A DNA stretch of 64,000 bases from Cycas panzhihuaensis (taxonomy: Eukaryota > Cycadophyta). The notes beneath the pieces were generated by a model. It was not told the DNA's origin. It was given only the letters and a program-made list of their open reading frames with translations, and did no database searches. Positions 49,901 to 64,000 of this stretch are shown one piece after another. Position 1 is the stretch's first letter, and every line of letters begins with the position of its first letter. The stretch covers positions 107,453,741-107,517,740 of the forward strand of contig CM041465.1 of the NCBI GenBank assembly GCA_023213395.1, in the 5' to 3' direction. A program made the translations under genes and the position numbers.

Positions 49901-50420
49901 TTGTGTTGCAAGCGGGGAATCGGACTTAGTGCCTTTAGTATGATAACCACACTTGGTGTTATATGGTAGCTGTTTATTGTACTACTTACTATGGAGCCCC
50001 GTGTTTAATAAGCTTTGCCACCCTTGGGTGCCAATGGATCGAGCACCGTCTTGTACCGATACCATCGCATGTGGTATGGCATAAGCTTGTAAATATCACA
50101 TGGTTAGGATCGAAACAAGTTGTCAAGTAGACGGAGATCGCTGGAACACAAGAATGCAAAAAGTGGTGCGGCATACACAATTCCTAATTCAGTTCTTCTC
50201 TTTAGATTTTTTTAATTCAAGTGAGAGTTCGAATTTCAATCCCGTGGACACACAAAGTCAATAGAAGAAGCTTTTACCGTGGAAACCAAATGCTAGGAAA
50301 GTTATTAATTAATTCAATTAAACGGATTGAGAGTTTGGCATCCCATTTCGTTGAAGCTCACTTAACTAATTTAATCATAACTCGGCGTCATGGGATCGAC
50401 GAATGACGAAAAAGAAGATG
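46941..50420. other. Intergenic region upstream of PME copy B
   Basis: Equivalent to 21,641-25,110 and nearly identical from about 47,100 on. No gene seen. Confidence 0.5.
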
Positions 50421-50445
50421 TTGGGCGTTGACTGGAATTTTGAGC

Positions 50446-50451
50446 TATAAA
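50446..50451 (+). promoter_or_regulatory. TATA box of PME copy B
   Basis: TATAAA in context gctataaaac, 128 bp before the ATG, preceded by the same W-box-like TTGACT. The spacer differs from copy A by one T in a T-run; upstream ttgggcg replaces ttggacg. Confidence 0.6.
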
Positions 50452-50573
50452 ACTCCATAGTCGACTAATGAACGTCCTCGATATTCAGTGTAGGCCAATT
50501 GCCTGCGAGAAGAAATTATTTTTGGGCTTAGGTTGGAACAGATCAGGAAGGAAGGAGAAGATTAGCTACTATA

Positions 50574-52511
50574 ATGGCTTCTGAAATAGTGTTCTTGGCT
50601 GCTCTGGTAATCTGTGCGGCATCCGTTCAAGTGATCAAGAGCGAAACGGTCCTGCGCGGGGATCACAATGCAGCTATCAAATCTGCCTGTGGTGGGACTC
50701 TGTATCCGGATCTCTGCATTTCCACGGTCTCCGTGCACCCGTTATTGATGCAGGGGGCAAGTTCCAAGGATTTTAGTAGAATTGCTCTGAAACGGAGCAC
50801 GACGGAAGCAGAAAAGGTCTTTGGTCTCGTTTCCCGTCTTCGTCGATGGGCGGCGTTGAACAGAGTGCAGCGCGGTGCCATCGAAGATTGCATAGAGCTG
50901 TTCGATCTGACGCTGGACGATCTCGACAAATCTCTGTCAAATGTGACGAACTCGGGCGCCACATACTTCAAATGGCGTCAGGCAGCCGACGTGCAGACAT
51001 GGCTCAGCGCCGCTCTCACAAACCAGGCTACCTGCCTCGACGGACTCGAAAACGCCGGCGGCAGCACAATCGTCAAATCAGTTGTCAGGAGCAGCGTTCA
51101 TAACGTGTCACGGTTGGTCAGTAATTCTCTTGCCATTGTGAAGAACGTGTCCGTCGTGGGAAATAACGGTACGTCGCCTCTCATCGACAGCAGGAGGCCG
51201 GGCCACAACCGCCGACTCTTATCGGATCCGTCGACCGATCGCAAATATAAGATGAAGTCCCATAAAGTTATGGACGATGAAGTATTCATGTCGCATTATG
51301 GATCTACGGACGAAGGCGTTCCTTCGTGGCTGTCTGCTGCAGATCGAAGGCTTCTCCTAACCACGGGTGACGATAGCATCGAAGCCGACTCTGTAGTGAC
51401 CGTGGCAAAGGACGGCAGTGGGAATTACACGACCATTACAGACGCAATCAATGCGGCTCCAAACAAGAGTGATGACAGATATGTCATCTATGTCACTGCG
51501 GGCGTCTATCAGGAATACATAGAAATTCCCAAGAGCAAGACAAATCTCATGCTGATCGGAGACGGCATGGACGTTACGGTGATTACCGGGAACAGAAGCG
51601 TTGTCGATGGCTGGACCACCTTCCGCTCTGCAACTTTCGGTACGCTGCTCTGACATTTATTAGTTAATATCTTTCTCGTTAATTGACATTTGCCTGCAAA
51701 AATATTCTACCTCCGGGTTCGCAGCTCTAGGCGTCTCGGTCCGCGTATTGATGCACCGTCTCCGGTCTCCGCTTACGTTTTCCTTAGTTATGATTAAATA
51801 TTATACTGTTTGAATGCAGCGGCTGTGGGGCAAGGATTTCTGGCACGCGATATAACCTTCGAGAACACGGCGGGTCCCGAGAAGCATCAGGCGGTGGCGC
51901 TACGAGTGGGGTCGGATCTATCGGCGTTCTATCGTTGCAGAATCAAGGGATACCAAGACACGCTTTATGTCCACTCTCTTCGCCAATTTTACAGGGAATG
52001 CACAATTTCTGGGACGGTAGATTTCATATTCGGGAACGCTGCAGTGGTGTTTCAGAGCTGCACACTTCTAGCCAGAAAACCCATGGATAATCAAAAGAAC
52101 GTCTTCACGGCTCAAGGTAGAGACGATCCGAATCAAAACACCGGAATTTCCATTCAAAACTGCACCGTCACTGCGGATTCTGATTTAATTCCGGTGAAGA
52201 GCTCCTTCCCTACTTACCTCGGCAGGCCTTGGAAGCAGTACTCTCGCACCGTTTACATGCAGTCTTATATAGACGATTTGATCGTTCCTGCTGGTTGGCT
52301 TGAATGGTCCGGAGATTTCGCACTGAGCACGTTGTATTACGGTGAATATATGAACTCAGGGCCGGGGGCAGGAACTGCAAATCGAGTTGTATGGCCTGGC
52401 TATCACGGCGCCATGAACATTTCTGACGCTACAAATTTCACCGTTGCGGAATTCATCTCCGGGAATTCATGGCTGACATCCTCAAGCGTGCCCTACGATG
52501 CGGGTTTTTAA
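50574..52511 (+). CDS. Pectin methylesterase with PMEI pro-region (type I/group 2), intact copy B
   Basis: Exons 50,574-51,639 and 51,820-52,511 give 585 residues, normal for pre-pro-PMEs. The enzyme removes methyl esters from cell-wall homogalacturonan, releasing methanol, and acts in the apoplast. Order: hydrophobic signal peptide (about 1-22); PMEI domain (about 30-195) with its four conserved cysteines ([18 protein letters not shown]); two RRLL processing motifs (about 212-215 and 257-260, the second in [11 protein letters not shown]); then the beta-helix catalytic domain. PME motifs: GVYQEY, QAVALR, GYQDTLY and DFIFGNA (both catalytic Asp), YLGRPWK (catalytic-site Arg and Trp). About ten N-X-S/T sites suit secretion. 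The ATG is the first after the TATA box and starts the signal peptide. The gene is CpG-rich, unlike the flanking repeats. Which tissue expresses it cannot be read from the sequence. Confidence 0.96.
51640..51819 (+). other. Intron of PME copy B
   Basis: 180 bp GT-AG, phase 1, at the conserved PME intron position between SATF and AVGQGF. Confidence 0.9.
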
Positions 52512-52595
52512 TTAATTAATAATTATAATTAATTAGTGTGTAATATTATTTTGTTTCCACGCATAAATTTGTTGATGTATCGTTTCTTTCAAAGC

Positions 52596-52601
52596 AATAA
52601 A
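52596..52601 (+). terminator. Polyadenylation signal of PME copy B
   Basis: AATAAA 85 bp after the stop codon, in context agcaataaaac. Confidence 0.5.
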
Positions 52602-52611
52602 ACATTCAGCT

Positions 52612-54719
52612 ATCACCAGCGCTCAAGGAAAGCAGAGCAAGGGAAATAGGCTGATATTTTCCTTCAACCGTTCGACAACTGTATGAGTTTTCATATTTTT
52701 GGTGCTTTGTATATTTTAACTTTTATTATGTTGTAAATAAATTTTAACCCCTTCTCAATAGACTCATTAAGAACGCTATGCAATGTGAACAGTAATGGGG
52801 ATGGGAGACTAGTACTCTTGTGCGTCTATCCGTTTCTCTTGCAGAAGACCTCTATGAGCTAAACGAGTGCGTAGTGGGTCTAGGAGAATTAGTCAAATAC
52901 CAGTTATCCAAACCCAAACAAAGAAGGTGACCCTACTTTAATTAAAGAAAGGATTCTTAATGTGAAATTGAAGATACTTATGCAAAACAAAGTAATAAAA
53001 TACATCTTATATATAGACAATAATAAAATTGGGTTACACGTTCATAGTAGTGGTCTTGCACTACCATTGATCACGATCTTAATTGTGCTATGTGGAAGAA
53101 AATTGCATGTCACAATATTTTAAGGTCAATCCATTGAAGAAACCTATATGAGACGAGTTCTAAGATATTAGACATCATTTCCAACACACATAGAAAAGAA
53201 AGGAACAAAGTTTTTACTAGACTATTTGATAATGATGTTGACTTCAAATATTAATATATAAGAGGTATTTCAATATAGAATGTACTTATCTCAAGAATTT
53301 TAGCTTATAATATGTTTGTTTCAAAATGAGTATAAGAATCCTTGATCATGAAATGCATTAATTTGTGACACTTTAAGCAAAATTAGGCAAGGCAATATAA
53401 ATTTATATGATTATTTAATTTTATAGAATACTGTAATAATCTCTTCAAATACAATATATAAGCAATTTGTATTGTAAGGCCTAACATCTTCTTTGTTTCA
53501 AAAATAATGTTATAGGTAGCTATATATATGTAATTTGTGGTGTAACCTATTTGGGCTGGATTAATGTGACATTTTATTTCATAATCAAAACCTTCATGAG
53601 TCTTTTTTAATTGCATTTTTATACATGTCATCAATATCAAAGAATTTGCATGCATGTTAAATATAAATATATTTGAAGTTGCAATAAAACTATAACCATT
53701 AAGTTGTGCTTGTTCTCACTAGGGGTATTTGATATGATTTTCATTAATAATATTCTAACCTTTAATCCAAAGGTGGCACATGCATAAAGTAAAGCCATTC
53801 AATATTAATCATGTTCATTTTTGGAAGGATAGATCATGTGAATCTAAATTTATGCCTAAATAATTAATTCATAGTTATTTTTTGCCTAATGTCTAATCAT
53901 TCTATCACATGCTTATGTAGCCTCTACCATGATTTTCCTATTACATAGCATTTAATACTCAAAATTTTCCTTAACCAAAAGCTATAGTGTACCCTCCACC
54001 ATTCCTCTTATATTACAAAAACGAGAGCAAGGATAAAATGGAAATATAATATTCTTCTTAATTTGTATTGATTGCTTACATTTTAACAAGGTAACCATGG
54101 AGGCGCTTGAAAATCTAATATGAATTAATTTCTTAATAATGTAATAGTTTATTTGTACAAAACCTTTAATTTTTAAAATATCATCTTATTCTATAATACA
54201 ACAAATTCTCATCTATAAAACATTGTAATGTGACAAATATACTAATAATTTTTACATAATGTGTATAAAATTCTAGATGAGGATATTACTAGTGCTTCTA
54301 TATCAATCTAGGTAGCAAATGGTGAGTAGATTTAGTGACATATATTTATTTGTAATTTTTGATAAGCTTAAATGTGTGTGACCCTTAAGAGGGGTAAGTA
54401 TTCATAGATAGGAACAAGTACTAGTCTAAAAATATTAAAAAAAAGAAAATCAAAAGATAAAAAAATAAAAATATATATCAAAAGCTTTCTTTTTCTAATA
54501 GATATTTTATATAGGTAGAAAGATATAGGTCATGCCAATATAATCAACTTCACTCACCTTGTTTGATTTTCTTTCTATTACAACCATCTTTATCCATGTC
54601 TAAATAACTTAACCAACATCTTAGGTAGTCCAAGTTCTTAGATAACTTAGTATTAGCAAGGTTAGCAATATTTACTATCCTACTTCAATCCATCCGCAGA
54701 GCTTATATTGACAAAGGAA
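52612..54719. other. Intergenic region downstream of PME copy B
   Basis: No gene. The open frame 53,383-53,655 (minus) exists here but not at the same length in copy A, so it is not conserved even between recent duplicates. Confidence 0.5.
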
Positions 54720-56589
54720 AAAATATTTCAATCAACTATGTTTTTCTCTTAACATCAACTAGGTTTATTGCCCTTTTTATTTGTTGTTGGACTTTGACTA
54801 TTTGATTACATGGTAATCTAAGAATTGCTTGGCATCATAACTACTTGAATTCATGATGATTGTGCCTGTTCTTGACTTATACAACCAATGATGTAAAGAT
54901 CATAAAAGTGTTTATTAAATTAAGGCTTACTTAAAGTGCTCCCAATTATCCTATCTTGCTTATTCGGTTGATGGCTTGATGACATATTTTTCCCTTCAAT
55001 AGCCTCTTTGATGACTTGATTAACCTCTTATTGAATTGAATTATTCCCCTTTGACAACTTTGCTATTTGAAAATTCTAAAATTTTATTAAAAAATCTTTA
55101 TTTTTTATCATTTTGCTTGATCACATTTTCTATTATAACCAAAATTACAATTGTGTTTTTCACTTTGGCCCAAAGCTATAATCTTCTTAATAAAATGTGA
55201 CCTTCATATAACTAAAAATACAATTGTCACCTTGATCATGTTTATAGTATATTTTTAATCATGTTTTTGTTTTATTGATCACATTTTTCATCCTTCATTG
55301 TAATTTTCACCTTTTTGGCTACAAAAAAATTTTATCAATGGAATGTCATGGTTTTCATCATAAGGATTTCAATATGCCAGTGGTAATAACTCTCTCTCCT
55401 CCAAAATTTGCCTTTAGTTTTCCTATAATATTTAGTTTATAAATAGATCACTACCCCATTATATTAAAAAAATGAAAGAATTGGCAAGGGAGAAGGAGCT
55501 AGCAACTTAGAAGCCAAAAGAACTTAGGAATCTTGTATAGAGATTTAGAGTTAGGCTCTACAGGTTTATATTCTTGAAGCCAAGCTTTGAGAAGACTTAA
55601 GGAAGGAGGTTGAGAGAGCTTTAGAAACTAGGCTAGAATTTAAAGGTTCCTAAGTGGCAAAAGCTCTTCTCTTTGGTTAAAGATCATTTATCCATTTTCA
55701 AAATTTGAGAAGTTTTTAAAGAGTTGGAGAAGAATCAAATTTTCCTTTATTCCACCCTTCTTCTTCTTAAATTCCTTCACTTTCTTATTCTCTTCTCTCT
55801 CTTCTTAATTTTATGTATTCTCTTCTCTTCTTTCGTTCCCTTCTTATCTTCAATTGGCTTGTAAGGTAGGTTTGGGAGCATGTTATAAGCAAAGGACACT
55901 GATTTGAGGCAAGCTTCATACTTCTTTTCAACTTCTAGGTAAGTTTAATTGATTATGAATTTCTTTTATTTCTTTAATTAAAAAAAAAATTGAGAGCCTT
56001 TTTAGTTTGTTCATTAGATTCCTAATCATCATGCTAGCAAAATATCTCTCTTTTTGTCTTTGTTAGAGCTTCAAGTTGGCTCATCACCTAAAAGCCCTTA
56101 TGATAGACTTTACTAAGTTAGTTCTCTCATCACTTAACTTAATTGTAATTTAAATTTATTAATAGACAATTCAAGTTCTTTATTTTTTGTAAAAGTAAAG
56201 GAAAACATTATCTAGTATAAGTACAATGCAAAAACCTTTTATTTTCTCTAGGTATATTTTATTTTCCTTAAAAAGAAGCAAAACTGATAGAAGATCATTT
56301 ATTTTACATTAAGAGGTGCATCCATATTATGTAGTTTTATTTTAAATTTCTCTTTTGACTGCTTATTCTCATGCAATCATAAAATTTCACATTAGTCTTA
56401 CATCTAAGTTTGCTTACTCTATGGACCCCTTAAGCTAGGCCTATTCTTATTAGCCAAGACTTATTTGATTAACTGGGATGTCATATCCCTAGTGTATCAA
56501 CCTCATTCTTCTTTTAAGAACAAATAGATCTCATAGTAAAGGATTATTTTATTGACTATACCCTAACATCCCCAACATACTAACTCTCC
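54720..56589. other. AT-rich single-copy flank right of the duplication
   Basis: No coding sequence recognised. Several pyrimidine-rich runs (near 55,740-55,850). Begins exactly where homology with copy A ends. Confidence 0.5.
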
Positions 56590-56990
56590 ATTCTTTAAGA
56601 GTCTTTATATTCTAGTCATATTCTAAATGCCGAAAGTGTTAGCTTGCCACCACATCTTCAATTAAGAGTGGTTTCTTCTTTCTCCATTTCACCTCTAAGT
56701 ATGAGAATACTTTAGAGTTAGATGCTAAGATCCCTAGGTCGTCTATCCTCATAGGTGGATCATCATTAGATGGGCGAGTCCCTAGTGACTAACACCTAAT
56801 AGGGTTGTTAATATAGGGTCCAAGATCTTCTAGATCCTTATACTCATTAGTCCTCCCTTGCTTTAGCATAAAATGATATAGTGTTTATCCTTGTGGGTGG
56901 GGTAGAGTTCTAGGATAGGATCCCTTCCCTGAAAGCAAACCTTAAAGAGGGTAGAAGAGCAGGACATTTATTTATAGATAAGTTTCCCTC
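56590..56990 (-). repeat. Inverted member of the dispersed repeat family
   Basis: The reverse complement carries the same ordered blocks as 21,135-21,380: an aggactaatgag start, cactaggga, tgatgatccacctatgagga and tcatacttagaggtgaa. Identity is moderate, so this is an older copy than the A/B pair. Confidence 0.55.
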
Positions 56991-57494
56991 AATGTGTCAC
57001 TTGTCTATCAATATACTGTTTGCTTTTCTCCTCGATAGAAAAGGGATCTTATTATCTTAGCTAATTATATTTTCTTTTGCTTAGCCTAGGATTTTCTTTA
57101 ATACTTTACTTTTCTTTTAAGTTTTTCATTTTAATATAAAAAGTTAAGCAATCATAATAACATCATAATATTCACTCAAAATACCTACAAAAATATCCCA
57201 TTTTACCCAAAAAGGCTTAAAGATTTCTATTGAACCTAATCACTTAACTCTTACCTTGAGTCAACTTAATATTTTAAGTCCAAACCTAAGAATCATAGCA
57301 TTAATTATCTTTATATATTAATAGTATTTACATAGATTTGTTAAAGGAAAACACCCACAATTTCCTCCTCGTTAAACTATATGGGTGTATCTCAGTTATT
57401 TGCTCTTAAGATTATAGAGGGTGACTCATGGAATATGTAGTATATATAATTATGTTCATGGTGACTATGATTAATATGCAAGTTTGGTCCATGG

Positions 57495-60496
<3,002 letters not shown>

Positions 60497-60706
60497 TATG
60501 AACCTAGGTTCATAGGTTAAGAATGTATAAAAGTAATCTATAGGGGTTAAGAGGTGGTATAGGATTAATATATACCCTATCCTAAAATTAGACAAGAAAA
60601 CTATGAACCTGGGCTAAGATATTAAGAATGTATAAAAGTAATCTATAGGGTTCAAGAAGTTCTATGGAGCAATATATACCATAGCCTAAAATTAGACAAA
60701 AGAGGA
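60497..60706 (+). repeat. Two tandem units of about 105 bp
   Basis: Units start tatgaacct at 60,497 and 60,602 and share aagaatgtataaaagtaatc, then tatagg, atatatacc and cctaaaattagacaa. The first unit opens with an 18 bp perfect palindrome (60,497-60,514). Confidence 0.85.
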
Positions 60707-60719
60707 TGTAATATATTAA

Positions 60720-61094
60720 ATAAATAGGTACATAAAAGTTAATAAGTATCTGCACTTTTCTTGAGAGGAATAAATAATAAACAATAATTCTTAGTAGGTG
60801 AGAGATCTAGCAAGGCATAAGTGTCCCAAATGTTATTACTCCTAAATGGGACATAAATTCTAGTCCCCAAAAGGAAAAAAAAACCCTAAGTTATCCTAAT
60901 ATATTGAGAGGACTATCTTATAGTAACTAGGAAAGGGTGGCAGGACTAATGAGGAGTGATACATAAAGGAATAAGACCCTTAATTAATGACTTACTTATG
61001 CATTAATCAACAAGGATTCCCTCACATAGTAATAAGTTACCCATGAGTGTGGGAGGTCTAGAGATGTATGTGTTTGATTTTAGATTATCTTGAC

Positions 61095-61143
<49 letters not shown>

Positions 61144-61400
61144 CTATCAATAAAAATAATGGTGATCTCTCAACTCTCCTAACCATACACAATCAAGGTA
61201 GTCATCCATCACCTCATTACTTAAAACATGATAAGAGTATTTATCTTTCTAAGAACATGAGCCTAGCCATTAGGGATTAGGTCTAGTCTCATTAGATGCC
61301 TCTAAGATTAAATGCAGACTATACTTAAAGGACTATAAGTATAGATAAAAACCTAATCATGTAATTAACATTCACTTTTGGTTAGATGCAAATAATAACC
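60720..61400 (+). repeat. Diverged member of the dispersed repeat family
   Basis: Ordered short matches to 20,930-21,640: aggactaatgagg, cccttaattaatgactta, attccctcacatagtaat and a gcaaataata block. It contains the (GA)n tract, which is absent from the other members. Confidence 0.4.
61096..61139. repeat. (GA)n microsatellite
   Basis: About 21 perfect GA units. Confidence 0.97.
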
Positions 61401-62844
61401 TATGTAAAAATGCCAAGAAATGACATAAAAAAATAATAAGCAATCTTGAATAAGCAAACATGTAATAGATACCACAAGTTAAAATATAACCAAGAGTTAA
61501 TAGGCCTCAAGTGCACTTATACTTAGCCTCCTCTAGTAAATCACATAAAGGAAATGAGATGATAAGGTAAGAAATGAAGGAGGTTTCCCTTTGTTTTCTT
61601 TTTACTTTTGGTTTTATACTTTTTGAGGGGTATTTCTAAGTATAAGATGCTCCCAAAGTATGCAACTACAACATACCAAAAATAAGAAAATGTTACACAA
61701 AGTGATGTTAGTTAAATACCCTTGTTGTATGAGATGATAAAATGAAAAATAATAAAGTAAAAGAAAGAAAAGAAACCTCTTTTTAATGCTAAAAAAAAAC
61801 TTGGTAAGTTATCAAAATGAGAAACTATGTGTAGAAACCAGATCCTAATAGTGAAAAGCAAATGACTAATATGATAAACAACTTATATAGAACATAACTA
61901 AAGAGGGGTTGGGAACCCTAAATTCAAGTTCAAAAGACTAAAAACTCTCCTTATAATATTAGCATATGAATGAAGAGGTGAGGTAAGGCATGTATAAACT
62001 AAGTAGGTAGAAGATGCAAAAGGGAGACTAACCCCAAACAATATCAAAACCAAGAAATAGATTCTTGATTCTAAGTTCAAAGACAAGTAAGAAAATAAAA
62101 TAGAAGTAAGCTTCAAACAACTATAAATGAAAGAGCTATAATGAGCAGGCAAAACCTTAAAGAACTATAAGCTAATAAGTAAGCAAGTTGATATTCAAAT
62201 ATGCATGAAAATTAGAAGGTGAAATACTCAAGCTACAACTACCAAATTGAGTGGCAAAAGTATAACAACATGGAATGCAAATGTAAAAATTTAATTACTA
62301 GAGAACCAAGATTGTAAGGTTAGTAAGAAAGCTATGATTCACTAGAAAAGGAGTGAAATCAATGAAAATTAAAACCAACCACAAAATATTGAAGAAAGAA
62401 ATAGCAAAACAATAAGAATGAATATGACCTAATGAAATCAAAGAGAAAACCTCAATACAAGCTGCAACAAGTAATGGAAAATACTTATGTATGATAGAAG
62501 TGCGAGATCTATGCAAGGGAACATTGAAATTATCCATGAAAATAAGGGATACAAGCACGTCAATAAAAGATTTAGTAGTGAGATCAAAGTAAAGAGCAAA
62601 TTGATCATAAAAGCTAGAAGAAAGGATAAGGATTTAGTAATAAAGAAGTCCCATTCAATGTTAGAGAAAAACTAATAGCAAAACCATGGCAAAAATTCCC
62701 TTCCATTAGCTAAACTTTTAATAAAATCTCATCCAAAGCATTAAAGATGAATGAAGAATCCCTAAAAGCATGTGATCTCCCACACAACTAGCTTGAGAGA
62801 GTAGTAAATACCATCTAAAAGTAGTAAATAACCTTTATAGAAAA
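61401..62844. other. AT-rich region without gene
   Basis: Several short open frames (61,898-62,152 and 62,298-62,558 minus; 62,487-62,675 plus) lack any recognisable motif. A-rich on the plus strand. Confidence 0.45.
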
Positions 62845-62896
62845 GGACAAATGTAGAAAAAAGAAGAGCTCCTCCAAAGCAAAAAGTGACTAAAGA
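62845..62896 (+). repeat. Direct repeat, first copy (52 bp)
   Basis: ggacaaatgtagaaaaaag, then agagctcctccaaagc and aaaaagtgactaaaga. The second copy at 63,949-64,000 differs at only a few positions and is cut by the window edge. Confidence 0.85.
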
Positions 62897-63948
62897 TCCA
62901 AGCCCAATGAGCATTTGGAATTAAATAGCCCACCTTAGATCATGGTTTTTTATGAGAAACCATTATTTTATAAGCCATAGTATTCTTGGCCATATTAGTT
63001 TTAGGAAAAAGCCAAATAAAAAATAAAAAAACTAGGAAAAAATTTGGTGTTTTCTTAATCAAGAAATGCAATATATAATATTGTAAAAATTGTATTTATA
63101 CTACAAAATTTGTATTAATACCACAAAATTTGTAATGATACTATAAAATTTGTTTTGTAGTGCAAAAAAACAAATGGCTCAGTGTTATAATTTTTGCAAT
63201 ATCAGTAGAAATTTTACAATACAATACCATAAAACTCTTAAAAAAGAAGAAGAAGAAGTTTCAGTGCTAAAACGATAGTCTAACAAACAATCATAGATAA
63301 ATAGTTACTCAAAGTGAAGGGGGTAAGAGAGAGCTAGTATCACAAGTGAGAAAAATACCTTTAGTCCCTAAATGGTACTATTTGTATTTGCAATCATAGG
63401 TACCCTAAAATTAACAGTTCAAAGCATAAGTTGACATCATACCAAAGGAATCACATCTCACAAAATGGATAAAAATAAAGAATAGTACCTTACTACTAAG
63501 GAAGTTAAAAATATAGAAATCATTATCTAAAATATCAAACCCTTACATCAATTCTCCTCCACCTTGAACAATTGAATGCTCAAAGTTATATCAACTAATT
63601 CTTAATTAATATAAAGATCCTTATTAGTCCTTCTTCTTCTAAACTACCTTTCTTTATTAGCAATTCTTTTTCCCATAAGGATTTCTCTCCTAAATCTTAA
63701 TGTCAATGATTGTAAAGTTTTTTAATTCCATGTAACATGGGATATCAACATGAATAATAAAAGTACCAAGGGAAATGGATAAATATAAAATAAGATTCAA
63801 ACTCACAGTCATTACTTGATTAGAGTTAATGTGTTGCTACAACTTGCTTTAATGTTAATTATACTTTGTTTGGTTCTAGCATCTCAATGAATTCCTCTTT
63901 TAATTTCTTGCAAATGAGCTCTTTAGTTTTAATATCTTGCTTTTGTGT
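62897..63948. other. AT-rich region between direct repeats, no gene
   Basis: Apart from the 20 bp tandem units and a short GAA run near 63,246-63,259, nothing is recognised. Confidence 0.45.
63093..63152 (+). repeat. Three tandem 20 bp units
   Basis: Each unit ends acaaaatttg or ataaaatttg and starts tatt/taat, at 63,093, 63,113 and 63,133. Confidence 0.8.
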
Positions 63949-64000
63949 GGATAAATGTAGAAAAAGGAAGAGCTCCTCTAAAGCAAAAAGTGACTAAAGA
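63949..64000 (+). repeat. Direct repeat, second copy, cut by window end
   Basis: Matches 62,845-62,896 to the last base of the window; the true repeat probably extends further. Confidence 0.85.

Larger units (their letters stand above)
29424..54719 (+). repeat. Tandem segmental duplication, copy B (18.6 kb plus a 6.7 kb insertion)
   Basis: Direct repeat of 10,825-29,410. Subtracting the retrotransposon and one target-site copy (6,702 bp) leaves about 18,594 bp against 18,586 bp in copy A. It holds the intact PME gene. Sequence right of 54,719 does not resemble the start of the unit, so there are two copies only. Confidence 0.95.

Noticed and set aside
61068-61280. Frame with an Arg-Glu repeat
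   Set aside because: Product of the (GA)n microsatellite.

Overview
This 64 kb window is plant nuclear DNA, probably from a repeat-rich seed plant. The evidence is a spliced pectin methylesterase (PME) gene with a plant-type PMEI pro-region, Ty1/copia and Ty3/gypsy LTR retrotransposons primed by initiator tRNA-Met, an L1-type LINE, and a very AT-rich, CpG-poor background interrupted by a few CpG-rich genic islands. The species cannot be named from the sequence.

Layout. Bases 1-10,824 are a graveyard of retroelements: the 5' leader and LTR of a minus-strand copia element running off the left edge, a plus-strand Ty3/gypsy gag remnant ending near 2,460, a heavily mutated minus-strand copia gag-pol (about 2,450-6,060), and another LTR/primer-binding-site junction near 8,271-8,286. 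An unexplained CpG-rich island lies at about 9,500-10,560. Next come two direct tandem copies of an 18.6 kb segment: copy A at 10,825-29,410 and copy B at 29,424-54,719. Each copy holds, in order, a minus-strand LINE fragment, a small copia-like LTR with primer-binding site, a plus-strand gypsy gag remnant, a minus-strand chromovirus pol remnant, a dispersed repeat, and a PME gene. Copy B is longer by 6.7 kb because an LTR retrotransposon (33,759-40,455, minus strand, TSD atcta) inserted after the duplication; copy A keeps the empty target. Bases 54,720-64,000 hold no recognisable gene: diverged repeats, a 623 bp (TA)n array, a (GA)n tract, and short tandem and direct repeats.

Genes. The only convincing host genes are the two PME copies. 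Copy B (50,574-52,511, two exons) is intact: signal peptide, PMEI pro-domain, RRLL processing motifs and all PME catalytic motifs, 585 residues. Copy A (25,265-27,203) is nearly identical but lacks 2 bp in exon 2, which replaces and removes the last ~90 residues. The two copies are almost identical around the PME gene but clearly more diverged in the transposon-rich left part of the unit. The duplication junction carries a 13-14 bp filler that looks copied from 40 bp away.

All coordinates of degenerate elements are approximate, and all identity statements are by-eye counts.
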